Notes: a model not told the origin generated them from the sequence alone. A stretch of 64,000 bases of DNA from an uncultured Pseudomonadales bacterium (GCA_958296165.1 OY282447.1:3410001-3474000); one strand, 5' to 3'. Shown: positions 18,956-28,021, counted from the first letter of the stretch. A program made the numbers and translations.

Positions 18956-20166
18956 GCCAGCGATTCCCGCTAATTCCTGATCCCGCGTGGCGCAAGGGCT
19001 GGCGGGGCGCTGGGAAATAGTGTCTCGCAGACTTTCGGCTGCGTTTTGGGGTTCAATCGGCCGACGGTCGATGAAGGGGTCCAGGGATGGGACGCGAGGC
19101 GAGGTTTCGGAAGGATCTGTCGATGCCGGGGATGGTGGCGGAGATGCGGCGCTGCTTCGAGCGGATCGAGGACGGGGTGTCGAGCCGGGGGCGAGTCTGC
19201 CGGACTGCCTGATGTCGGGTCTGGCGATCTTCGCGCCGAGTACCGTCGCTGCTGCAGTTCGAGCGGGACGCGCGGGGGCTCGGCGAGCCGTCGGCGCGGG
19301 AGGGGAACCTGCGCAGCCTGTTCGGGATCGGTCGGGCGCCGTCGGACAGCCGGATGCGGGAGCGGCTGGACGCGCTGGATCCGGAGGAGCTGCGGCGTCC
19401 GTTCAAGCGTCCGTTCGCGCTGGCGCAGCGGGGCGGCGTGCTGAGGGAGTGCGAATGGCTGGGCGGCCGGCGCGTGCCGTCGGTGGACGGCACGGGGCGC
19501 TTCTCGTCGCCGACGGTGCACTGCGGGAACTGCTGCGTGAAGAACCGGCGGGACGGGAGCGTGGAGCACTGCCGCCAGTCGCCGTGCGCGGTGCTGGCGC
19601 ATCCGGAGCGCCGGGCGGTGGTGCCGGTGGTTCCGCCGGAGCCGATCCCGAGGGCGGACGGCGCGAAGAAGAACGACTGCGGGCGCAACGCGTCGAAGCG
19701 TCTGCCGACGGCGCTGCGGCGGGAGCATCCGCACCTGCCGCTGCTGGCGGTCGAGGACGGCCTGGCGTCGAACGGTCCGCGCGTCCGGCTGCCGAGGAAC
19801 TGGACATGAGCTTCGTGCCGGGCGCGAAGCCGGGCGACCACAAGGCGCTGTTCGCGTGGGTGGACGAGCTGGAGTCGGCGCCGGCTGCGCCGGGGGCGAA
19901 GCCGGGCGTGGAGCGCTGGGAGACGGTGGACGCGGACGGCGCGGAGCACGTCTTCCGGTGGTCGAACGGGGCGCCGCTGAACGACGCGCACGCGGATCTG
20001 GAAGTGAACTTCCTCGAATACCGGGAAAGGGGGCCGAACGGCAGAACGAGGTGTTACTGACAACCGTAAATTGCACATTTTCGACAACCGAAAACTGCAC
20101 AGTGAACGCCCGGCTGTCGGTCGGCGCGTACCACCATGTAGGCAGGCAAGCCGCATGGGGACTGGG

Positions 20167-21189
20167 ATGCACGGGATGGAGACGAGGATGCTGCCGAGGC
20201 ACTATTTGGAGGCTGGGGAGTCGAAGGCGGAGCTGTCGAGACGCTTCGGCGTGAGCCGTCGGACGATTCACCACTGGATCGAGTCGGGCCGTCTGGATCG
20301 GGACATGGAGGCGGGCGCGGCGCGCTGCGCGGCGCGACCGGCGGCGGCGCACAAGCTGGATCCGTACAAGGGGATCGTCGACGCGCGGCTGGCGGAGTAT
20401 CCGAAGCTGTCGGCGCAGCGTCTGTTCGACGAGGTGCGGGCGGCTGGCTGTCCGGGCGGCTACGGTCGGGTGAGGGACTACGTTCGGGAGTCGCGGCCGC
20501 GGGCGCCGTCGGAGCCGGCGGTTCGGTTCGAGACGCCGGCGGGCCGGCAGGGCCAGGTGGACTTCGGGACGTTCGCGCTGCCGTGGGGCCGGCGCCACGC
20601 GCTGCTGGTGGTGCTGGGCCACTCGCGGCTGCTGTGGCTGCGGTTCTTCCGGCGCCAGACGATGGACGCGCCGTTCGCCGGCCTGGAGGGCGCGTTCGCG
20701 CGCTTCGGCGGGGTGCCGGGCGATCTGCTGTTCGACCGGATGCGGACGGTGGCGGTGTCGGACGACCGCCTCGACGGAGGGGCGCTGGCGGCGAACGCGG
20801 AGTTCCAGCGCTTCGCCCTGCACTGGGGGTTCCGGGTGCGCGCGTGCCGGCCGTACCGGGCCTGCACGAAGGGCAAGGTGGAGCGTCCGATCCGCTGCGT
20901 GCGGGAGAGCTTCTTCCACGGCCGCGAGTTCGTCGGCGACGAGGACCTGGACGAGCAGGCGCGGCGCTGGCTGGAGGGAACGGCCAACGCGCGCTGGCAC
21001 GGCACGACGGGGGAACGTCCGGCGGAGCGCTTCGAGCGGGACGAGCGGGCGGTGCTGGGGCCGCTGGCGGAACGTCCGTACGTGCGCGTCGGCGCGGTGG
21101 CGCCGGCGCGGAACAGGCCGGCGGCGGCTGCGGCGCCGGTCGAGGTCGAGCGGCGGCCGCTGAGCGTCTACGCGGAGGCGGTTCGATGA
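20167..21189 (+). CDS. istA: IS21-family transposase IstA
   Basis: DDE recombinase of the IS21 family, about 340 residues. An N-terminal helix-turn-helix (LSRRFGVSRRTIHHWIESG) is followed by the RNase H-like core beginning GRQGQVDFGTFALPWG (first Asp), with VVLGHSRLLWLRF and the LLFDRMRT second Asp. ACTKGKVERPIRCVRESFF carries the catalytic Glu. Several in-frame ATG codons lie between 20155 and 20188; the one at 20167 is chosen arbitrarily for its upstream GGGGA. The stop overlaps the istB start (ATGA), the usual IS21 coupling. Confidence 0.9.
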   Translation: MHGMETRMLPRHYLEAGESKAELSRRFGVSRRTIHHWIESGRLDRDMEAGAARCAARPAAAHKLDPYKGIVDARLAEYPKLSAQRLFDEVRAAGCPGGYGRVRDYVRESRPRAPSEPAVRFETPAGRQGQVDFGTFALPWGRRHALLVVLGHSRLLWLRFFRRQTMDAPFAGLEGAFARFGGVPGDLLFDRMRTVAVSDDRLDGGALAANAEFQRFALHWGFRVRACRPYRACTKGKVERPIRCVRESFFHGREFVGDEDLDEQARRWLEGTANARWHGTTGERPAERFERDERAVLGPLAERPYVRVGAVAPARNRPAAAAAPVEVERRPLSVYAEAVR

Positions 21190-21992
21190 GCGCGCCGGCG
21201 GCGAGCCGGCGCGACCGGCTGCGGGAGATGCTGGCGGATCTGCGCCTGCCGGGGGCGCTGGAGGCCGTGGACGGGGTGCTGGCGGACGTGGACGGCGGCG
21301 CGGCGACCGCTGGCGAAGCCATCGAGCGGCTGCTCGGCGCGCAGATCGCGCTGCGCAACAACCGCCGCCTGGAGACGGCGATGCGGGCGTCGCGGCTGCC
21401 GGCGGTCAAGACCCTGGCGCAGTTCGACTTCGCGTTCCAGCCGGACGTCAAGCGGGAGCGGATCGAGAGCCTGCACGAACTGGGCTTCCTGGGCCGGCGC
21501 GAGAACGTCGTCCTGCTCGGCCCGCCGGGCGTCGGCAAGACGCACCTGGCGATCAGTCTGGCGATCGCCGCCGCCGAGAGCGGCCGCCGCGTCTACTACG
21601 GCACCCTGGCCGGGCTGATCGAATCGCTCGAGCACGCGAAGGCGGCGGGACAGCTGTCCCGCCGCCTTCGCGTGCTCACCCACCCGGCGCTGCTGGTGGT
21701 CGACGAGATCGGCTATCTGCCGGTCAGCCGGGACGGCGCCGTGCTCTTCTTCCAGCTGATCAACGCCCGCCACGAACGGGCCTCCACGGTGCTCACCTCG
21801 AACAAGGGGTTCGAGGAGTGGGGCGCCGTGCTCGGCGACGAGGTGATGGCCGCCGCGCTCATAGACCGCCTTCTGCACCACTGCCACATCGTCAACATCC
21901 GCGGCAACAGCTACCGCATGAAGCACCATCAGGAACTGCGGCGCTCCATGCAGCGATCCGAGGCCGGCGACGGCCCGGGAACCGAGTCTTGA
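21186..21992 (+). CDS. istB: IS21-family helper ATPase IstB
   Basis: DnaC/DnaA-like AAA+ helper that stimulates IstA, 268 residues. Walker A is VVLLGPPGVGKTHLA and Walker B is LLVVDEIGYLPVS, followed by TSNKGFEEWG (sensor 1) and DRLLHHCHIVNIRGNSYR, the standard C-terminal block. It overlaps istA by four bases. A 48-base perfect palindrome lies within the coding sequence (21630-21677), immediately before the Walker B strand, encoding LEHAKAAGQLSRRLRVL without breaking the frame. Confidence 0.92.
   Translation: MSAPAASRRDRLREMLADLRLPGALEAVDGVLADVDGGAATAGEAIERLLGAQIALRNNRRLETAMRASRLPAVKTLAQFDFAFQPDVKRERIESLHELGFLGRRENVVLLGPPGVGKTHLAISLAIAAAESGRRVYYGTLAGLIESLEHAKAAGQLSRRLRVLTHPALLVVDEIGYLPVSRDGAVLFFQLINARHERASTVLTSNKGFEEWGAVLGDEVMAAALIDRLLHHCHIVNIRGNSYRMKHHQELRRSMQRSEAGDGPGTES
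21630..21677. repeat. 48-base perfect palindrome inside istB
   Basis: Two 24-base arms are exact reverse complements with no spacer; the left arm starts GAGCACGCGAAGG and the centre is CAGCTG. Coding is maintained across it. Such a long uninterrupted palindrome is expected to be unstable in cells or to form a cruciform or a strong mRNA hairpin. It could also be an assembly fold-back. Confidence 0.9.
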
Positions 21993-22457
21993 CCGTGCCG
22001 ACGACGGCCAGCGGTCCAGCGTGGACAAACAGAACCGGCGAGCCTGCGCTTGCGCGACCTCGCCCAAAAGTGTGCAGTTTTCAGTTGTCAAAAGTGTGCA
22101 ATTTTCGATTGCCATTGACACGAGGCACTTCTCGTGGGTCGCGGACCTGCGGATAGACCGATGGAACGCGATGGAGCTGATGCGCGCCGGGCGGGCGCGC
22201 TGGCGGATCGAGAACGAGACGTTCAACACCCTGAAGAACCAAGGCTGCGAGTTCGAGCACAGCTTCGGCCACGGCGAGAAGCATCTGGCGACGGTGTTCG
22301 CCTGCCTGATGATGCTGGCGTTCGGCATCGACCAGCTGCAGAAGGCGCGCTGCCCGCTGTTCCGGGCGGCGCAGGCGCGCAAGGGGCGGGCGAAGTGCTT
22401 CCGGGAGGACTTCCGCTCGCTGTTCACGACGTTCCGCCTGCCGGACTGGGACACGTT

Positions 22458-23741
22458 CTACCGGGCCCGGCGCGCTCCGCCCGCAGCGGGCTTGAACGCC
22501 CGGCGCCACGGATGGTCCGGCGCCGGCTTCCAGTCCGGCCTCGCCGCCTGTGCCGCCTTCGCCGCGTCGACCCGGTCCCGCACGCCCTTCTCGTCCTCCA
22601 CGGCGACCGCGGCCTCGCCCTCCGCCAGCACGCGGAACGCCAGCCTGCGCCCCTTGAGGAGCACCGCCACGGCGCCGTCGAAGCCCTTGCACACCGTCGC
22701 CGCCGCGCCGCGAAGGCGGTAGCCCCTGCCCTCGCCGACCAGCTGGCACTCGCGCCGCTCGAACTGGAACGTCAGGTTCTTCGACAGCTTCCGCGTCGCC
22801 TGCTCGCACAGGATCAGGTCCAGCCCCTCCGCGTCGCGCGGAACCGGACGGTGCGCGTCCTCCGCCTCGCGCGGCGCCGCCGCGAAGCGCCGGTTGAAGT
22901 CCGCCATGAACTCCGGCAGGTACGCGTTCGCCGCCTCCATTCCGTCGATCCCCCGCAGCCGCATCTCCTTCACGAGCCGATCCTGCAGCGTCCGGTTGGC
23001 GCGCTCCACCCGCCCCTTCGCCTGCGGCGCGCCGGCGTGGATGGGCTCGATGCCCAGCGTCAGCAGCGCGCGCGTGAACTGCGTCGGCGCGTCCTCGCTC
23101 CCCTTCCGGTTCACTCGGAACACGCCGTAGCGGTCCGAGCACGGCGCCGCCGGCCGGCCGTGCGCCGCCAGATGCGCGCGCAGCGTCTCCATGTACGCCT
23201 GCGTCGTCTCCGACCCGAAGAAACCCAGCGCCAGCAGCCGGCTCGTCGCGTCGTCGACGAACACGATCAGCGCGCGGCGCGGCCCGCGCCCCTCGAACCA
23301 GTCGTGCGGCGAACCGTCCACCTGCACCAGCTCCCCGACCCGCGCGCGGCGCGGACGGCTCTGGTGGACGCGCGCCTCCCGGCGCCGCTTCGGACGCCGC
23401 AGCCCGTCCTCCGCCATCCACTTCCTCAGCGTCTCCCGCGACACCGACAGGCCGTGCTCCTCCGACAGCTTCTCCGCCGCGAACGTCGGCCCGAAGTCCG
23501 CGTGGCGCTCCAGAACCAATCGCAGCGCCTCCCGACGCACCTCCTCTCCGAACGCCCTGTTCGACGGCGCGCCTCGGCGGCCCGACGCCATTCCCGCCGC
23601 GCCGCGTTCCCGGTACCGCTTCGCCAGACGCTTCACCTGCCGCGCGCTCAGGCCCAGACGCTCCGCGGCCTCGCGCTGCTTCAGCCTCTTCTCCAACACC
23701 GCCAGCATCACCGCCGCCCGGTCCGCTTCCTTCACCGTCAC
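22458..23741 (-). CDS. ISNCY-family transposase
   Basis: An N-terminal helix-turn-helix (REAAERLGLSARQVKRLAKR) and an integrase-core DDE domain. The first Asp is in LVQVDGSPHDWFEGRGP, the second in VFVDDATSRLLALGFF, and the Glu is in PQAKGRVERANRTLQDR. These are signatures of the ISNCY group. The GTG at 23741 has a purine-rich GGAAGGGG just upstream; a TTG at 23762 would add seven residues. The C-terminus runs past HPWRRAF into sequence belonging to IS copy A, so the last residues are not native. Otherwise the frame is open. Confidence 0.85.
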   Translation of the reverse strand: MTVKEADRAAVMLAVLEKRLKQREAAERLGLSARQVKRLAKRYRERGAAGMASGRRGAPSNRAFGEEVRREALRLVLERHADFGPTFAAEKLSEEHGLSVSRETLRKWMAEDGLRRPKRRREARVHQSRPRRARVGELVQVDGSPHDWFEGRGPRRALIVFVDDATSRLLALGFFGSETTQAYMETLRAHLAAHGRPAAPCSDRYGVFRVNRKGSEDAPTQFTRALLTLGIEPIHAGAPQAKGRVERANRTLQDRLVKEMRLRGIDGMEAANAYLPEFMADFNRRFAAAPREAEDAHRPVPRDAEGLDLILCEQATRKLSKNLTFQFERRECQLVGEGRGYRLRGAAATVCKGFDGAVAVLLKGRRLAFRVLAEGEAAVAVEDEKGVRDRVDAAKAAQAARPDWKPAPDHPWRRAFKPAAGGARRAR

Positions 23742-23838
23742 CAACGCCCCTTCCGCAATCAAACCGGCTCCCTCCCGCCCAGCGAAAAGGGAACACCTTA
23801 AAGTTGCAGAAAGGGGACATTACGACTTTGCGCTAACA
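22468..23838 (-). mobile_element. ISNCY-family insertion sequence, probably truncated at its 3-prime end
   Basis: The transposase occupies almost the whole element. The outer end by the gene start reads TGTTAGCGCAAAGTCGTAAT (23838 leftwards), a plausible terminus. At the other end the sequence joins copy A directly and the transposase stop codon (22458-22460) lies in copy A sequence, so the native 3-prime end and inverted repeat seem to be missing. No target duplication was found. The exact junction is uncertain by several bases. Confidence 0.65.
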
Positions 23839-23970
23839 GGTATTCGTGGCTACCCATAGCCAATTTTTGCTCCGCGAGTTCGAGGTTCTTCGTTCAACGA
23901 GCCATCGCCATGTGGATGCCCGTTTCTTTGCCTTCGAGCCTTCGAGAGGGAGCGATACAGGCGTTACTGT

Positions 23971-24096
23971 TCAGCAGGCAGAGGACTTGCCCGTGGATTC
24001 GCGCGGCTCGGCGGCGGCGCGGCTCGCGGCGATGTCGACCACGGCCTTGGCCAGCCGGTCCATGTCCAGCGGTCGCTGCAAGTCGTCTTCCCGCAT
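23971..24096 (-). CDS. 41-residue ORF at the end of the defence-like operon
   Basis: Short ORF starting MREDDLQRPLDMDRLAKAVV, rich in charged residues and predicted helical, ending with a Cys. It is preceded by AGGGGAG at about nine bases from the ATG, a good ribosome site, and lies 57 bases downstream of the TIR frame on the same strand. No family is recognised. Its existence as a gene rests on the ribosome site and operon position only. Confidence 0.4.
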   Translation of the reverse strand: MREDDLQRPLDMDRLAKAVVDIAASRAAAEPRESTGKSSAC

Positions 24097-24153
24097 CCTG
24101 CTCCCCTCTGTCGCTCGGAGGCCGAGATGGCCGGCGCCGTCGTGTCCGGCTGG

Positions 24154-24570
24154 CTAAGTCGCCCCTGCGCTGCGAATGGCGTCGGCAATCGGCCGCGCTT
24201 CGGGCACGCCGCATCCGCGGTCGTCCAGACGCAACCAGCGCATTCCCCGAACGATCCACGGGACGCTCCTGGTGGAAACCCGCTCAGGGTCGCCGACCGC
24301 GACCGGCACCAGCCGGTTGCCGTAGTTCCTCGCGCCGAGCGCTTACTCGATCTCGCGCATCACATGGCGGGAGTCGACCGCCGCGGGCGTCAGCAGAACC
24401 ACCATCGCCTCGGACTCTTCCAGCGCGCGCCCCACGTTCGCGGCCCAGTTGTCGCCGGGGAGGTGATGGAGGTCCGGATGGCGCGCTTCCAGCCCTTCCC
24501 GGCGGAGTCCTTCGCATACGCGGGCCGCCAGCGGCGCATCCGCGCGGGAGTGGCTGACGAAGACCTTCAT
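24154..24570 (-). pseudogene. TIR-domain protein with an in-frame TAA stop
   Basis: The ATG at 24570 opens KVFVSHSRADAPLAARVCEG, a bacterial TIR-domain N-terminus; EAMVVLLTPAAVDSRHVMRE follows, with the putative catalytic Glu in the MREIE helix. The frame meets TAA at 24343-24345, but the same frame continues with ALGARNYGNRLVPVAVGD, exactly the next conserved TIR strand, to a stop at 24154. A single base change at the position of an expected tyrosine or similar residue explains the stop. TIR domains in bacterial immunity cleave NAD+ to kill infected cells. The ATG overlaps the stop of the ClpP-ATPase gene (ATGA), so translation is coupled. As written, only 75 of 138 codons are translated. 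Confidence 0.75.
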
Positions 24571-26882
24571 GCCTGGTTCCTGGTGTCGCTCGAACTCAAA
24601 GACGAGCGTGTCCGTTGCTCTGCCGGACGAGGCGGATTCGGCCGCAGCGAATCGAACTGGCCGAGCCGCCTGCGCTCCATCCGCCCGTCGGCGAGCACCG
24701 CGTAGCACTCGCCCGGCCGCAGCGTCGAGAGCGGCCGCACGTCGGCCACGCTCGGCCGGCCGGGCGTCAGCGGGCAGAGGTCCCGGACGTACTGCTGCGA
24801 GAAGCCGTTGGTCGAGCGGAAGAATAGCTTCGTCGCCGTGTTGGCGAGCAGCATCTCGACCGCGTGCTCCGCCGCTCCGTCGGCGCCGAGCCCGCCGAGG
24901 GCGTGGCGCAGGCTGCTGATCGACTGCGTGGCGAGCGCGCAGCAGGCCCCGAAGGAGCGGCAGGCGTCCATGAAGCTCTGCTCGCCGTGCGCGGCGTCGC
25001 AGGTGACGAAGCGGTGCGCCTCGTCGGCGACGTAGGCCGCCAGCGGCATGCCGTGGCCGGCGCGCGAGCGCCTGGCGCTGCCGAGGATGGCCTCGAAGTA
25101 CGCGGCCTTGAGCGCCTTGGCGATGAGGATGTCGCGCGACGCGGTCAGGCTCGGCTGGTAGAGATGCACCGCGCGGCCGTCCGTCGCGTCCACGCTCCCG
25201 CCGAAGTCGACGGCGGCCAGGTCGCCGCGGGCGAGGCCCGCCTTCAGGCCGGGCTCGCATCCGAAGTAGAGCGTCCGCGCCGGCGTTCCGTCGCCGAAGT
25301 CCCCGAACGCCTGCCGCGCCATCGAGTGGACGCCCATGTAGTGCGCGTCGCTCGTGCTGCGCGCGAGCTCCGTCCACTGCCGGATGTCGTCGGAGAGCTC
25401 CCGCACCTCGCCGGCCGCCTTCTCGAAGCGCGCCGCGAGCTTCGCGGCGAGCGCCAGGCTGTCGGGTCCGAAGAATCTCGCCAGAACGCGATTGCCCAGA
25501 GCGAGGACGTTGGGGCGGACTTCCCCGTCGTCGGCGGGCGTCTTCGCCATGCCCGCCAGCCGTGCGAACTCCATGACTTCGCGCCAGAAGCGCTTGTTCG
25601 CGCCCTCGCGCGGCCCGAGGGGACGCCATGCGGCGCTGCGGAACAGCGCCAGCGTGGTGGCGACCACCGTCCAGGCCAGCTTGGCGCCCTCCATTTCCCA
25701 GTACGGGTCCCGCGCCGTCGGCCGCGCGCCGTTGAGCGTCGCGGCGGGGCTGCCCGGCGCCAGGCTCGCCGAGCGCAGCAGTATCCTGCGGGCCGCCGTC
25801 TTGACCCGGCCGGCGGCGAGGTCGGCCGCGATCGACCATTCGGGCGACGCCATGACGTCGATGACCTGCCGGACGCCGCCGCGCCGGCCCGGCTCGAAGA
25901 CGCGCAGGTCGGCGCCGGCCAGTTCGCCGGCCACGTCCTTGATCTCGCGCTTGGGGTCGATCAGCAGCGCGCATCCCACGCGGTTGTCCGGGTCGCACAC
26001 GGCGGACACCACGGGCAGGATGGCCGACGCCGTCTTTCCCGCTCCGGGTTCGCCGAGCACGAGCACGTGCCGGCACAGCGCTTCGCGGGCGACCTCCCCC
26101 GACGGCGGGAACAGGGCGCTCCACTGCGGCACGCGGAAGGCGTCCTTCGGCCGTTTCCGTGCGCCGTCGCCGCGTCCGTCGGTTCCGTTCGCGATGCGGT
26201 CGATCAGCGCGAGCTCCCGCGCCAGCGCCGCCGAAATGACCCGGTCGAGCCGGAACAGGCGCTCGTAGAGCGCGGCGAAGCGGTCCTTCGGCCCTTCCGC
26301 GCACCACGCCACGAGCCGGCGCAGGCGGGAGAGCGCGTCGCCGCCGCGCTCCTCCCGCCCGGGCCAGTCGACCCGCGCCGCCAGATGGTCCGCGACCAGC
26401 CGGTCCTCGACCGTCGGCTCGCATGCGGGGAGGCCGCCCCGCGGCGCCTGCAGCGCCCTCTCCGCGAGGCGGGCGAGGATGGCGGCGTCGATGCCGCCCA
26501 TGAAGTCCGCGTAGTGCGCGGCCTGGTCGGCGGTCAGCGCCTCCGCCCGGGGAATCCGCATGCCGTGGTATTGCAGCCGGGTGTTCGCCGCGGCCTCGCG
26601 GCGGTCCCCGAGCGACAGGATCACGGCCGCCGCGCTGCCGACCGCGGTCAGTCCCCGCGTGACGATGCGCAGGCCGCCGCGGCGCAGGTCGTCGGCGACC
26701 GCCAGCCAGTGCGACAGCGCCGTTTCCGCGCCGCCGGCCGACGCGATCTGCAGATGCGCCTCGGCGTAGAAGCAGTCGTCGCTGAGGTGGCGCATGGCCG
26801 CCGCCAGCTCGATCACCGTCTCGTCGGTGATCGCCGAGGCCAGCGTCACCACCGCGTGGTCGGTTCGGTACTCGATGTCCAC
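24567..26882 (-). CDS. ClpP-like serine protease domain fused to VirD4/TraG-type ATPase
   Basis: A 771-residue fusion. Residues 1-130 resemble ClpP/SDH-type serine proteases: RGLTAVGSAAAVILSLG places Ser83 nine residues before the conserved Gly, as in ClpP, and NTRLQYHGM places His106 at the ClpP active-site His. No obvious third-residue Asp motif is seen. Residues 270-745 form a HerA/VirD4-type motor: Walker A LGEPGAGKT (277-284), LLIDPKREIKD (307-317), Walker B AAYVADEAHRF (Asp620, Glu621) and CALATQSISSLR with the motif-III Gln. The GTG at 26882 starts two bases after the rmuC stop, preceded by GGCGGGG. No type IV secretion genes are nearby, so a conjugation role is unlikely. Function unknown. 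Confidence 0.82.
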   Translation of the reverse strand: MDIEYRTDHAVVTLASAITDETVIELAAAMRHLSDDCFYAEAHLQIASAGGAETALSHWLAVADDLRRGGLRIVTRGLTAVGSAAAVILSLGDRREAAANTRLQYHGMRIPRAEALTADQAAHYADFMGGIDAAILARLAERALQAPRGGLPACEPTVEDRLVADHLAARVDWPGREERGGDALSRLRRLVAWCAEGPKDRFAALYERLFRLDRVISAALARELALIDRIANGTDGRGDGARKRPKDAFRVPQWSALFPPSGEVAREALCRHVLVLGEPGAGKTASAILPVVSAVCDPDNRVGCALLIDPKREIKDVAGELAGADLRVFEPGRRGGVRQVIDVMASPEWSIAADLAAGRVKTAARRILLRSASLAPGSPAATLNGARPTARDPYWEMEGAKLAWTVVATTLALFRSAAWRPLGPREGANKRFWREVMEFARLAGMAKTPADDGEVRPNVLALGNRVLARFFGPDSLALAAKLAARFEKAAGEVRELSDDIRQWTELARSTSDAHYMGVHSMARQAFGDFGDGTPARTLYFGCEPGLKAGLARGDLAAVDFGGSVDATDGRAVHLYQPSLTASRDILIAKALKAAYFEAILGSARRSRAGHGMPLAAYVADEAHRFVTCDAAHGEQSFMDACRSFGACCALATQSISSLRHALGGLGADGAAEHAVEMLLANTATKLFFRSTNGFSQQYVRDLCPLTPGRPSVADVRPLSTLRPGECYAVLADGRMERRRLGQFDSLRPNPPRPAEQRTRSSLSSSDTRNQA

Positions 26883-26884
26883 GC

Positions 26885-28021
26885 TCAGTCCCCGCCGGCT
26901 TCGGCAGCTGCGCACTTCGGGACGCGCACTTGGCGATCGACGGCGTCGACCCGAAGCTGCGATTCGTCCACGCCGCCGACCACCAGGTCGGCGAAGCGGC
27001 GCCCCTTCGGGAGAACTCCGCCGTCGAACGTGCCGACGAGTTCGTTGTGCGCCCTCACTGCGGCTTCCAGCGCTTGGCCCATCCGCTGGTACTTGAGGAC
27101 GAAGCGCCGCACGCTCTCGTGCAGCTCGCGCCCGACTGCCTGGATTTCCCTGGCGTTCCGGGCGATGTCCACCTGCTGCCATCCGTGCGCCACGGCCCAC
27201 AGCAGGGCGATCAAAGACGCGGGGGTGGCAATCGCCACGCGCTTTCTCATGCCGTGTTCGATCAGGTCGGGCGCGCCTTCGAGCGCGGCGCCGAGGAACT
27301 GGTCGCCCGGAACGAACATCACCGTGAAGTCCACGGCGTCCGCCACGCCGGCGCCGTAGTTCTTTTTGGCGAGGTCGTCGAGCTGCCGTTTCAGCCCCTT
27401 GGCGTGCCTGTCGAGGGCGTCCTTCGCCGCGCCGTCGTCGGCTGCGGTTCGGGCTTCGAGGAACGCCGCCGTGGACGCCTTGGCGTCCACCACCACGGCG
27501 CGGCCGTTCGGCAACCGCACCACCATGTCGGGGCGCGTTCCCTTGACGGTCCGCTGCTCGTCGAAGTCGCAGTGCTTCGCCATCCCCGCCAGTTCGACCA
27601 CCCGGCGAAGCTGTATCTCGCCCCATTGCCCCACCCGCCGGTTGTCGGACAGGGCGCCCGACAGCTTCGCGGTCTCCGCCGTGACCGACTGCACCTGCGC
27701 GGCCAGCTGCTCGATCTGCGGGTTCAGCTTCACATGGGCATCGGACAGGGGCTTCACCAGGCCCTCGAACAGCTGGTGCTTCCGGTCGAGTTCCCCCTGC
27801 GCCGCCGCCATCGTCTTCTTGAAGTTCTCGTCGGCCATGCCGACCAGCACTTCGCTGTGGTCGCGGATCGCGCCGGCCACGTCGGCCTTGACCGCTTCGC
27901 CGAAGCGCTCCCTGGCGTCCTCGATTGCCCGGCGGGCGCCGCTGCCCCACAAGCCCCTAGCGATCCAGCCCGCCACGGCGCCGACCGCCAGCCCCGCGGC
28001 CGCGCCCGCAATCAGGTCCAT
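26885..28021 (-). CDS. rmuC: RmuC-family DNA recombination protein
   Basis: The 378 residues begin with a membrane segment (about 3-24, AGAAAGLAVGAVAGWIARGL), then a long coiled-coil region and the RmuC domain. The conserved NRRVGQWGEIQLRRVVE is at about 128-144. PDMVV (Asp165) and VVVDAKAS (Asp179, Lys181) form a PD-(D/E)xK nuclease signature, which fits the proposed role of RmuC as a nuclease limiting inversions at short repeats. The ATG at 28021 has GAGGTGG six bases upstream. Here it is the first large gene of an IS-borne operon rather than the chromosomal housekeeping copy, suggesting recruitment to a defence or element-maintenance function. Confidence 0.88.
   Translation of the reverse strand: MDLIAGAAAGLAVGAVAGWIARGLWGSGARRAIEDARERFGEAVKADVAGAIRDHSEVLVGMADENFKKTMAAAQGELDRKHQLFEGLVKPLSDAHVKLNPQIEQLAAQVQSVTAETAKLSGALSDNRRVGQWGEIQLRRVVELAGMAKHCDFDEQRTVKGTRPDMVVRLPNGRAVVVDAKASTAAFLEARTAADDGAAKDALDRHAKGLKRQLDDLAKKNYGAGVADAVDFTVMFVPGDQFLGAALEGAPDLIEHGMRKRVAIATPASLIALLWAVAHGWQQVDIARNAREIQAVGRELHESVRRFVLKYQRMGQALEAAVRAHNELVGTFDGGVLPKGRRFADLVVGGVDESQLRVDAVDRQVRVPKCAAAEAGGD

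Larger units (their letters stand above)
20052..22120 (+). mobile_element. IS21-family insertion sequence inside copy A
   Basis: The 2,069-bp element has TG...CA termini; the first 26 bases of each end match at 20 positions, and each end carries two copies of a roughly 20-base internal repeat (ACAACCG...TGCACA), typical of IS21. It is flanked by the 5-bp direct repeat CGAGG (20047-20051 and 22121-22125) and interrupts the copy A transposase. Both istA and istB appear intact, so it is probably a recent insertion and may still be active. Confidence 0.9.
18958..22467 (+). mobile_element. IS copy A (DDE transposase pseudogene), split by IS21 and truncated
   Basis: Same IS as copies B and C. The transposase has a DDE core: PSVDGTGRFSSPTVHC (first Asp), LLAVEDGLASNGP and RWRIENETFNTLKN, an IS4-like Y/R-E-K block. 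The reading frame is broken near 19245 and again at about 19795, where CTGCCGAGGAACTGG has lost one base relative to copy B. The gene is interrupted at 20052-22120 by an IS21-family element and resumes at 22126 (FSWVADLRIDRWNAMELM). It stops matching copy C at about 22467, where an ISNCY element begins; its right end is missing. Not functional. Confidence 0.85.

Noticed and set aside
24567..26882. Conjugation coupling protein as part of an integrative conjugative element
   Set aside because: No relaxase, mating-pair or integrase genes occur in the window, and the block is bounded by IS ends and target duplications instead.
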